The translations under genes were made by a program, and so were the position numbers. Below, piece by piece: positions 42,401-54,400 of a DNA stretch of 60,000 nt. This stretch comes from Antedon mediterranea (lineage: Eukaryota; Echinodermata; Crinoidea; Comatulida; Antedonidae). The stretch spans positions 30,369,795 to 30,429,794 of the forward strand of contig NC_092670.1 in assembly GCF_964355755.1 (NCBI RefSeq), read 5' to 3'. A model generated the notes under the pieces. That model was not told where the DNA came from, ran no database searches, and saw only the letters and a program-made list of their open reading frames with translations. The stretch's first letter is position 1; every line of letters starts with the position of its first letter.

Positions 42401-45400
42401 GAAACAGGTAAACAAGTAAACACCATTTAAGAATAATACTGTAATGAAGAAATAATTTTGTATAGTAAACATATACATTTGCTTTTGAATGTATTTATAA
42501 AATAATTTTAACTCTTTACTAAAAGATAATACATTGATTCATGTATAATTAAGTACATACAAATGAAAATAATTAGTATACATTTATAACACACCTACAC
42601 TAAGTGTATTCATGCCATTTGATTGGTTGGTTGATATCACTCACATGCCCACATGTCATACAACATTCTATCCATACCCTTACACTTCACATTCAGGATT
42701 TTTTTTAAATTGGAGATTGTGTGTGGCTGTTGAATAATACTTGCATGCTAAAAAACAAGTATGTGTTGACTCAACTACATAACATACAGTATCCTACTGC
42801 ATTATAGTTTTTTTCTATGATTTCCTGTAAAATAAAAGGAAATAATAATAAAAAGGCTTCACCATTATATTTTGTTTTGTTTTTTTAATCAACCTAAAGT
42901 AACTGTTGCTCTGTGCAAATTACCAACAAATTATTTATAGGATTCAGTACAAGGTAAACAATCATCAGATTCCTTCAGTCAATTTGGAAGTGCAACTCCT
43001 AAGAAGTTAAGATAATGTACAGGTCAATTCTTTATTTGGTTCTATTGATTTCCCTGTTTGATATTAGTAAGGCTTTCTTTGAAGATGAGGTTGGCTGGAG
43101 ATATCGATATAACACTTCGGTTAACCATAGTCTTGCAATTCTACCATCCGATAAAAAGTTTGAAGGGCAGATTGGAAGAAAATATCCTGATAACAATACT
43201 ACAGTGATTTGTTCACTGTTTTTATTGTTAAATGTACTACAAAATGAAGAAAAACAATTTGAAGGATTATACTTGTGTCAGGATATTAAGGATAAGAAAC
43301 ACTATGTGGTTCCTTCAGTTACTTATAAGAATGGACTTGATCAAGAGAAACCCACAAAAGTTAACTGTAAGACAAATTTTGGAAACATTATTGAGGGAAA
43401 AGAAGCAAGTATTTCATGCACATTGAACAATGTCAAAAGCATATACAAAATAACAACTGGATGGATCCAAGGAAAATATAGCATCATCCAGTCACACAAT
43501 GTAGATTACCAATTTAGTCAGACTTTTACTGGTTTTCAAGCAGGAGATGGTATCTTCTTTTGCTGCATAATGAAAAATAACAAGGGCAAAGTGAAAAATA
43601 ACATGGGCAAAGTGAAAAATGACATGTATATTTGCTATACATTAATATTAAAGGTTGACCAAAGCTTAAATGTAACTAGCATTATACTAGCAACAAGTAC
43701 TAGCATACTGACAGTTATTGTACTTTTGTTACTTTTCCTACTTAAGAGAAAGAGTACCAACAGACCACGACCTCCTGTACGTTATCAAACGGTAAATTAT
43801 CCAATCAGGCCAGAAGACGAGAATGTGTACAATACCATTGATGATACTGCAGTGGCTGCTGGCAGGAATGTCTATGTTATTACTGGAACTCAGACTGATA
43901 ACCAGAGTTCTAGAGATGCAGAAACCAACGACATAGAATTAGACACTAACAGTAGAGAATTCAATGGAAATGATGCTGCAGCACCAGATTATTTTGTACT
44001 GGAATCATAACATGGTTATTGCAGTTTCATTATTCACACTTTGGTTGCTGGTAAATGCTTTGTTTCTTTTGTGTTCACTCATTCGATAGACCATACGTCA
44101 TAAAAGGTGTTTTCCAAGGACCCTCTGTTTTCCTGTGACTATTGTATGTTTCAAACCTAAACATTGTTTTTATCTGATTTTTAATCTGAATGCTGTCTGT
44201 AAACAGACTTTACTTGCATTTTATCTTTTTAAATGTATTTTTATTCAGCAAAACACTACATAAATAAACAACACAAAGATTTAAGTGGAGTGCTGAGGAT
44301 GTCGGGATTCAAGATCCTCACCAGGAACTTCAGCTACTAAACCACAAATATGTGAAGTTTTTAATATATTCTTAAAAATAAGCCAGTTTTTGCAAATTAA
44401 TCTAATATTGTTTTCTATTTTTTAAATATGCCCTTAAATGAAAATAATTAACAGCACAAAATATCGTACAATTATTATTAGCAAAAAAAGGTATTTTATG
44501 GAAAATAGCAGTTTTTTGTTTGCGTATTGGGTCTCGTGTCAGGTCTCTGGTCTCGGGTCTCTAGTTTCGAAACACCCGTTAAAAACAGATGATTTCATTT
44601 TTACAGAAACCGGTCCTATATATTTGTCTACTTTTGGATTGGAGGGAGGGTAGTTGACCGGGGGGTAGTTTACCGGGGGGTAGTTGACCGGGGGGTAGTT
44701 GACCGGGGGGTAGTTGACCGGGGGGTAGTTGACCGGGGGGTAGTTGACCGGGGGGTAGTTGACCGGGGGGTAGTTGACCGGGGGGTAGTTGTCCTAAGGG
44801 GGTAGTTGTCCTAAGGGGGTAGTTGTCCTGAGGGGGTGGTTGTCCTGAGGGGGTGGTTGTCCTGAGGGGGTGGTTGTCCGGAGGGGGTGGTTGTCCGGAG
44901 GGGGTGGTTGTCCGGAGGGGGTGGTTGTCCTGAGGGGGTGGTTGTCCGGAGGGGGTAGTTGTCCTGAGGGGGTAGTTGTCCTAAGGGGGTAGTTGTCCGG
45001 GGGGTAGTTGTCCGGGGGGTAGTTGTCCGGGGGGTAGTTGTCCGGGGGGTAGTTGTCCGGGGGGTAGTTGTCCGGGGGGTAGTTGTCCGGGGGGTAGTTG
45101 TCCGGGGGGTAGTTGTCCGGGGGGTAGTTGTCCGGGGGGTAGTTGTCCGGGGGGTAGTTGTCCGGGGGGTAGTTGTCCGGGGGGTAGTTGTCCGGGGGGT
45201 AGTTGTCCGGGGGGTAGTTGTCCGGGGGGTAGTTGTCCGGGGGGTAGTTGTCCGGGGGGTAGTTGTCCGGGGGGTAGTTGTCCGGGGGGTAGTTGTCCGG
45301 GGGGTAGTTGTCCGGGGGGTAGTTGTCCGGGGGGTAGTTGTCCGGGGGGTAGTTGTCCGGGGGGTAGTTGTCCGGGGGGTAGTTGTCCGGGGGGTAGTTG

Positions 45401-48400
45401 TCCGGGGGGTAGTTGTCCGGGGGGTAGTTGTCCTAAGGGGGTAGTTGTCCGGGGGGTAGTTGTCCTAAGGGGGTAGTTGTCCGGGGGGTAGTTGTCCTAA
45501 GGGGGTAGTTGTCCTAAGGGGGTAGTTGTCCTAAGGGGGTAGTTGTCCTAAGGGAGTAGTTGTCCGGGTGGTAAACATCCGGGGGGTAACTGTCTAGGGG
45601 GTAGGTGTCCTAGAACCGTATAATCACATACTGGAACTGTGCACAATATTTCATTCCATAAGATCCTCTATAATTAAAATATTACCAAGTACTGTATTCC
45701 ACCTCTCACTTCGGAGAAAGAATGTAAGAGATTAATCGCAAGCAACAGTTGGATAATCAATCATTTCCTAATTGGTCAAATTAGCTCTTGGTGCATGCAG
45801 ATAATACTTGTTGTCATATTTTGTAAAATGTATCTGTCAAACTAAGCAAATGTTTGAACTGGGCAGGTTGATAGCCCACCGCAGTATGTTTAATTTCAGA
45901 ATTTTCCTTCCTCTAGTTGGTTGACTTGAGTGTCGCAGAATAACAATTTTCACCCAAATATTAGATGACATTATGATGTTACATTGTTGGGTGTCTGAAA
46001 ACCCCATGCTCCCTAAACTTACTTTAGAACAGTATGTAGGAATGTTTGATCCATAATATAAAACAAATATACTTTGCATAAAACTGAAATAGGAGGCATA
46101 TTTTTACTAAAAGCCCCTTAGGATTTGTTTAAAATGGGAGTACTAACATTAATATTAATAGTTCATCGGTTTATAATCATTCCCCGAATCCATCCCTAAT
46201 ACAGGCTAATATCCTGTGATCCAGATTTGTGATTTAGCTAAAGTTGTTTGTGAGTGTGGATGTTACCATGTTTGTTTATATCACTGCTGCTGTGATTCCT
46301 TAATACAGAAAACACAGTTTTCTATTATTTCCTAATTGTAAAAAAAGATACAAATAAAGGGAAATAATTTGAACTGTGCACTGTATCTTTACCACATGGG
46401 TTATTCCCATACCTTAGCAATCTGCAGCTGCAGAGGTTATGTGATATTTTTGTTTTTACTGATTACAGCATATATGCAAAAAGTTGTGTCCCAACATTAT
46501 GTTTGCTGTGTCTTACAAAGTTTAAATTAGCTTAGCAAGAAATAATGTATATTAGCATTTTTATGAAACAAATAAATGTAAAGTATTCAGCAACCACAGT
46601 TTTTGTATAATTTTCTATTGTAACAAAGATAAAAATAAAAGGAAATCATTTAAACCAAACCCAAAGTAATGATAGTTTTGTTTGTGTTTTTATTTTCAAC
46701 TTCCTTATTGCGAAATTATCAACAAGAATAATTTAATATTAGATTCAGTTTCCTGTAGATTAACAGCAGTTATTTCAAAGTTAGTGAATTTATACATCTG
46801 AATTACTAAGCAGTGTATGCTCCAAGTATTAATGAGACTGATTTCTCTAACGCTTTTGATTCCGTTTCTCATGATTTGCTTATTTTTAAACTTTCAAAAT
46901 TTGGTTTATCCGGTTCACTTTTAAGTTGGTTTAAAAGCTATTTAACTAATAGACAACAGCGTGTTGTCATTGGGGGAGAGACATCTGATTGGCTCCCTGT
47001 GTTATCGGGCGTTCCGCAGGGCTCGATCCTGGGCCCGCTTTTGTTTAATTTATTTATCAACGATCTTCCTTTAAAATTTAATCATTCCGAGTCTCTTTTA
47101 TTTGCTGACGATCTGAAATTGTTTAAAGTGATTACCACTCCACAGGATGCTTTTTCACTTCAGGAGGATCTGGATGGTCTCGTGGAATGGACAGAGAAGT
47201 GGGGGATTAAACTTAATGCTAATAAATGCAAATATTTATCTATAACACTTAAAAAAAGGCCTGTGCTCTTCAATTATAATCTGAATGGACATGATCTTGA
47301 GATGGTTTATGTATGGAAAGATTTAGGTATTTTTATTGATAGTAAATTAAATTTTTGTTCACATATTAATCATGTGTTGTCAAAAGCTAATAGAATGATG
47401 GGCTTGATATGGAGAAATTGTAGGTTTATGAACGACGGCAGGGCACTTTTATCTTTATACAAATCTATTATACGTCCTCACCTTGAATATTGTTCCGTAA
47501 TTTTCAATTCAATTTCTCCATTTCGGGCCCGTCGAATCGACACTGTTCAACGGAAGTTTGTACGATTCCTGTCTTATAACTGTGTTAATTTTGCCTTTTC
47601 CATTGATTCTGTCAGCAATCGTCGAACGATATCTGATATGGTTTTTCTATATAATATTTTAAATTCTAAATATGACTGTTCATTCATTTCACTATTTAGT
47701 TTAAATGTTCCTGGTCGTACACGAAATAGACATTTATTGCATATTCCTTTTAGCCGTGTCGACTGTACTAAAGAGGGGACTTTTTCATAGACTACCTTAT
47801 ACATGTAATAATCTAAATAGCAATCATATCGATATTTTTAATGATAGACTTGGTTATTTTAAGAGGACGATTATGTGTTCACTTCTTGAACAGCCTGCAT
47901 AACCTGTTTGATTAATTGAAATTGTTTATGGCATGCCGATCTATGTTATATATATATATATATTTTATCTGTATTTTATTGTTAATCGTTTTTGATGTTG
48001 TATTGTTTTATGTTTCAAACCTGTTAGTGGCGGTATTTATCAATGTTGGTTTTGACTGAAAAAAATAAAAATAAAAATAAAATAAAATAAAATTAAGTTT
48101 AGTTTTATCAACCACCACATCTTATGGCGGTGTCAATCCCTTTATATTTAACTGGTTTCTTAATTTTCGTCCATGTAACAGCAGTGCTAGTTCCACCTCT
48201 GTTGTTGAGTGTGGAGTGTTTCTATATAAAAATAAAAATGACTGTACATATTGTTTAACCTCTTTCCCTTCTAATGATGCAGTTTGTATTGTTTGTTTTA
48301 ACACTTTGTTAAACCTTTCTACTGCCCCATTACTCTGTGGGTGATAAATAGCAGAATGCAAAGGCCTAATATCCCTTTGTTTCAGAAATTGTTTCATTTC

Positions 48401-51400
48401 ATAACTGACAAACTGAACTCCATGATCAGTTATCAATTCTAATGGGTAGCCCTCCCGAGAAAATACCCCCAACAGAAAATCTATTACGACTTGTGTGGTA
48501 ACTTTTGGTACAAAACATACTTCTGGCCACTAAGAATAATAATCAATTAGAGTAATGGCAAATCTGCACTGGTTTGGTAGTAAGTCTCAGGGTCCCACTA
48601 TATCTAGTCCCAACTTTTCCCAGGGCATTGATGGGTATTCTATGGGTGTCATTGGAGCTTTTGAAATCTTTACCGTTTTATCATGTTCTATACACACAAT
48701 GCAATGTTTAATTATATTTTCTACCTGGGTATCCATTCTTGGCCACCAATACAATTGTCTTAATCTTTTCTTAGTTCTCATTATCCCTTGGTGAGCCTCA
48801 TGTGCCTTGTAAATTAAATGATCTGTTAGGGAGTCTGGTACCACCACCCTATCACCTCTGTAAACTCTATTTTCTAATAAATTAATTCCTCCCGTACTTT
48901 ATAATAATGGCAGTATGTTACTATCCAACATATCCTTACTTTCAGGCCAACCAGACTATGTAGTATTTAATCACTTTCTGTTGGGTTTGATCTTTATCTA
49001 CCTCAGCCTTAAATTGTCCTAGGGTTATACAACACTCTTCTTCTATCTCTACTAAACATACCACAGCAATTTCATTGTTCTCTTCAGAGGACCCCCCTTC
49101 ATATTCCAATGGCAGACGAGATAATCCATCTGCCACAACATTATCAGAGCCTGGTTTGTATTCAATGGTGTAGTTATAATTTAGCAGCCTTGCACCCCAT
49201 CTAGCTATACGCATAGGTCTGTGGCCATTCCCACTGGATGCTAACAGTGTTGTCAGTGCTTTGTGATCGGTTCGTAGTGTAAAATGTCTACCCCATAGGT
49301 ACGTATGAAATTTCTCAATTGAGTACACACATGCCAAGGCTTCACGTTCGCCTGTGGAATATTTTCTTTCTGCACATGTTAACTTCCTTGATGTGAAAGC
49401 TATGGTTACTTCCTTCCCTTCGATTAGCTGGGTGAGAACCGCCCCTATTCCATACCCTGATCCATCTGTTGTCACAATTACTTCCCTTTCTGGGTCAAAC
49501 AAGGCAAGGGCTGGACATGTCACAATGCTCTGCTTAATCAATGCAAATGCCCCACTGGCCCTTTCATCCCAGTCAAATTCCTCCCCTAATTGAATATCCG
49601 TTAGTGGCTGTACAAGAGTTGCATAATTCTTGATAAATTTGGAATAGTATCCGGCTAACCCCAGAAAGGATTTCACCTGCTCTTTATTTTCTGGAACCGG
49701 AGCGCATTTTATTGCTTTAAATTAACTAAATCTGGGTTTGGGTGAAGCCACTCTGAATCTAATACATGGCCCAAAATTTTAACGCTCTCCAAACTCACAC
49801 TTGTCATTGAGGCGCATTCCATACTGTTGAAGCCTATTTAGTACTGCCTTTTGATCTGTGTCATGGTCTGATTTAGTCCTGCCAAAAACAAAAATATCAT
49901 CAATAAAGTACCCAATATTAGGAATTCCTTGCAGTATTATTGACATTAATTTTTGAAATGCGGTAGGAGCAGAAGCCAACCCAAAGCACACCTTTTTAAA
50001 TCTGTACAAACCCTTGTGGGATACAAACGTTGTAAGGTCTCTACTATTTTCATGTAAATTTAACTGATGATATGCAGACTTCAAATCTAATTTGCTAAAC
50101 AACTTAGCACCTGACATGGTATCTAATAATTCGTCAATTTTTGGTAAAGGGTGTTTTTCAATTACTATGGATTCATTTACTTTTCTCAAATCAACACAAA
50201 GTCGTATTCCACCATTCTTCTTCCAAACAACTACTAATGGAGACACCCAATCGGTTGCCCCCTTAACCCTTTCAATAATTCCTTCCTTCTCCAACCTATT
50301 CAACTCATTCGTAACTTTGTCCCGAACTGCCAGAGGCAGTCTTCTCAATGCTTGCTGCACAGGTGGCACTTGGGAATTAATCTTAACTGTATGCTCAAAA
50401 CCTTTAATGTGTCCCAGATCAGAACCAAATAGATGGGGAAACTTATTTTTTACCCAACCCATATTGGTATCCTCACCCTCACAGTTCTCAACTTTCATTG
50501 TCAAACATGACATAGTCGACCCATTAATTGTTAATGCTAGCCTTTGAATTAAATCTTTTCCCAAAATAGAACACCCTTGGTCTACTACTAAAAACTTTGC
50601 TGTAGCCATTTTGACTTGTACTTAACTAATGCATTAAATTCCCCAACAATTTTAATTGTTTGTCTTGTATAAGTTAACAAATTAACTCCACTTGGGTACA
50701 GTGCTTCCTGCACAAAATGTCTTTGAAACAGTTTCATACTTAACAGGGATACATCTGACGCTGTATCAACAACAAAAGGTAGGTTCACATTATTCACTGA
50801 AATATTTGTCTTCCTCATGCACTCACCATTAGCTTCTCCATCGACACACTGCATAACATTTGCATTTCCAACTTCCCGACACATGCGCTGAAAGTGGCCT
50901 ACTCTGGAACACTGACAGCATACTCGACTCTTTGCTGGACATTCATCAGAATTTGCCAGGTGGCGTTGTGACCCGCATCGAAAACATCGTCTTTTTCCTT
51001 TCCCATTAGGACCATTGTTACGGTAGCTCCTTTTGTTCACCTGTGTTTGTGCACACACTGGCATTGGTACTGCATTGAATTCATCAGGAATCTTTACCGC
51101 TATCCCCTCTATCGCTTTCCATTCCTTCTCAGCTGCTTCGACCCTCTCTGCAACCTGAATAGCTTTAGTCAAGGTCAATTCTTTCTCCATTAATAATCTT
51201 TCACGTACTCTTGTAGAGTTTGTTTTTTCTACAATCTGATCACGGATCATGTCGTCATGCAACCCAGCAAACTGGCACGTACTTGCTAAGTGTTTAAGAG
51301 CTAAAACAAACGTTTGAACGTTCTCACCTGGTTCATGAGATCGGCTACGGAACTTGTACCTCTCCGCTACAACGTTAATTTTAGGTTCAAAATAGTCACC

Positions 51401-54400
51401 AAGTAATGGTAATGCTCTTGTATATTCATCATTACCATCGTCTGCTGCCTGCTGTGCACCTGGTATAGCAGCCGAAGTAGCCCTACTGTTCAAAACAGTG
51501 TAATAAATCCGTTGAGCTTCCGTACCTAACGACGCTATCAGGATAGCTTTGCGGCGGCCCGCCGACGCTTCCTCCAAGTCAGCAGCCGACAAGTAATTTT
51601 GAAATATTATTTTCCATGTTTTCCACTGAACAACAGGCGTGCCTGGAGATTCCAGAAATGGGTGTGGTTTACTCACTATATTATAGTTCATCCTCGTTGC
51701 CAATTGTAGTATCCAACAATTTAATAAAGTACAAGAAAACACAGTATAAAATTAACACGTTATCTTTATTGTCTACTTTCTCTCTCTAACCTCGTGTTCC
51801 AACACCTGCCCTCTTGTTCCCGTTACCACACAATTACTCTTCTTATATTCCACATATTAGAGAAGAAGGTGTGAGTCTGTACAATACAATTGATGATACA
51901 TCAGGGATTGATGGGTACACTGTGATGACAGGGAACAAAAAGTCACATTGAACTGTGCACTGTATTATCTTTACTTGTTTGGATTTTAAAGAGCACTTTA
52001 TTTCCCAACAAAAGTGTGCTCAATCTAAGTGCATGCAGAAGAGGTTAATTGATTTTTTGTGTTTACTGATTAAAACATATATTCAAATAGTTTGTGCCCA
52101 AAAAGTATTTGTGTCTTACAACAGTTTAAAATGTCGAAAGTGTCGCTGAAAGACCACAGTATTTTGTACTGAAGTCATAATTTTATATAAAACTTTTGTC
52201 TATCTTGGAACCAATTTAAAAATAACAAATGTTAATCTTATGACAAACAAAGAGTTAGGCATTTGTAAGGTCCAACATATAATGGACAACCTACCAGACA
52301 AAACCGTACTTCTATGAATGGATGGTTAGAAGCAGGGACATTAATTGAACCATGTACCATCTAGATGTTTCATCATTCAGAAATTGTTTATTATTATTTT
52401 TTACTGTACAAAGTTTTAATCATTATTCAGTAGGAAGTAAATAAACTCATACAGTATTCATTTTCAATATTTTCCTCAAGTGTATACATTATTAGTTTGT
52501 GTATATTTGATGGGGTAATTGCTAAAAAAACTAATATATTGCTTTGTTTTAATACATTCAATATTATAGATAAATCTTCTGTTTTCTGTGTCTGAACGTA
52601 CATTTAATTGATTTGCTTAAAATGTAACTTTAGTAAGAATAGAATAGGTAATGCATAGGGGAAAAAACAAATGTTTTGATATGTTTTAATGAATTCGTAT
52701 TGACTAATTTTCTAGAAACATTTTCATTTGACTCATGTACACAATACCACAGTTTGCTGTGTCTGACTGAACAATTTTTTTAATTGATTTGCTTAAAATT
52801 ATATCTTTAATAAGAGAATAGATAGAGAAAATTATTTTATAGTAAATAATATAAGATGGTAAGTTTCATTTAATTTTTATCATCTTTAGATTACTATATT
52901 TAAACTTTGTAGTAGAAGCAGTAAGTTTAATAAAATTGTTGCAGTCAAATTGATGTAGTGTACATTTTAGTGTTAGTTGACAAAGTCTGTTGTGTGCACC
53001 TATAACTTTAAAATAAAGAGCTAAATAATTATGCTAATTTTATAAAAATGTAATTTAATTTGTTTCCTTCTAGTACAATTTCAGCAATATTTCACCTTAA
53101 AAAGCAGAAAAATACAGGAATTTAGGAGAAAAGAATATTTAGATGTTGCAGAACCGGAACAAAGTTCTCAACCACACCCACTTCCTTTAAGAAACTGTGT
53201 GGTATATGCAAACAATATTATTAGTAAAATAGTTTCCTTTACCATGCAGAAAAACTTAAAATGTCCATGATGTCCAGTTTATTAAGATATGTAAAGCAAC
53301 ATTGCACCAAATTGTAAGTTAACCCCCTATGACTTATTGTAATTCCTTTTCATTTGAAATGAATTAAAACACCAATTAACTATAATATAACACTATTAAC
53401 TTTATATTAAAATACATTTGAACTTATTGAAATACTTTCATGTTATCAATTAAAACACTAATTAACTTGTTAACATAATTGTAATACAAAAAGAAAGTTA
53501 TTTTATTTTAGTTTTGCTTTTCGTTTAAAGATCACCCAAGGCCTTTGCAGTTTCGATCCTGTGTTTCTACTACTAAATCTTATAATGTATTTAAATTTGT
53601 AATGTGATTCATTGGCTTATTGCAATTTTAAATGACTGTTTAAAGCCACTAGACCTATGTTTTTTTCGATCTATTTTAAGTTCACACACTACATTTTATG
53701 TAAAAATATGCATACTATATGGACCTTAATTTATGTCGCCCACTACAAATATCAGAATGTATCCGGCACGGATAGATATTTTCATATTGCGATGGGATGC
53801 ACCCACTTCGATCAATCGGGAAAGGGTATAAACAAACAAATGAACTGTAACTTTTCGGCGGAAATTCCAGGTTTTCCCCAATTTGTAGTAACGGATTCAG
53901 CAACGAGACAACGCCAGGCTAGGCCTATAGCTAGCGCACAATGTTCCTACGTTACCACTCTTTACCAGCCTACACTACACATTAGCTAAACTAAGAAGAA
54001 GACATTAATTCGACATGAGCTACTTAGGTAGTGCATTGTTTCTCTCTTTTTAAATCTATATATAAATTTACTTAAGGGCAAAATTTAATAAATTGCGCGT
54101 TACTTCTAGAATGTTTACTTGATGAAAGTTGGTTTGTACTGTACTTTCGGTACCGATTTTAACCATGTGATGTAACCCTGTTTACTAATTAAATTGAGTT
54201 AGATAATTAGTTATTGACGATCGTGGTCTAATGGATGTCCATCTTGAAAAATACCTGCACACAATAATACAAGGATGCTTCGCATTTACCTATCCCCTTC
54301 TATGATAATTGTTTTTAATAGTGGAAAACCGGTTGAACAGCTCGAGTACAGCTTCATAATGTTGAAGACAGGCAGATTTTCTTTCAAAAAATACTATTTT

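Larger units (their letters stand above)
48099..51854 (-). mobile_element. Ty3/gypsy LTR retrotransposon, one LTR only, degenerate
   Basis: The minus-strand order is LTR, gag, protease, reverse transcriptase, RNase H, integrase. The 5' LTR is read as about 51705-51854 (TGTGG to CTACA), with an AATAAA inside. It is followed after two bases by a primer-binding-site-like TGGCAACGAGGATG. There is no 3' LTR; the element stops where LINE D ends (48098). Frames are broken in several places, so the copy is inactive. Confidence 0.88.

Noticed and set aside
44281-44345. Third tRNA-derived SINE (minus strand TGGTTTAGTAGC..TTGAATCC)
   Set aside because: Box A and box B matches are weak and the head shared by the two clear copies is absent.
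44646-45612. CRISPR-like array
   Set aside because: Units are head-to-tail with no unique spacers, in an animal intron; it is a minisatellite.
48555-50547. Plus-strand frames across the gypsy element
   Set aside because: They are antisense shadows of the minus-strand pol gene.
53657-53989. 110-residue open frame upstream of Ig gene 3
   Set aside because: No signal peptide, domain or similarity to the receptor family, and no supporting splice sites.
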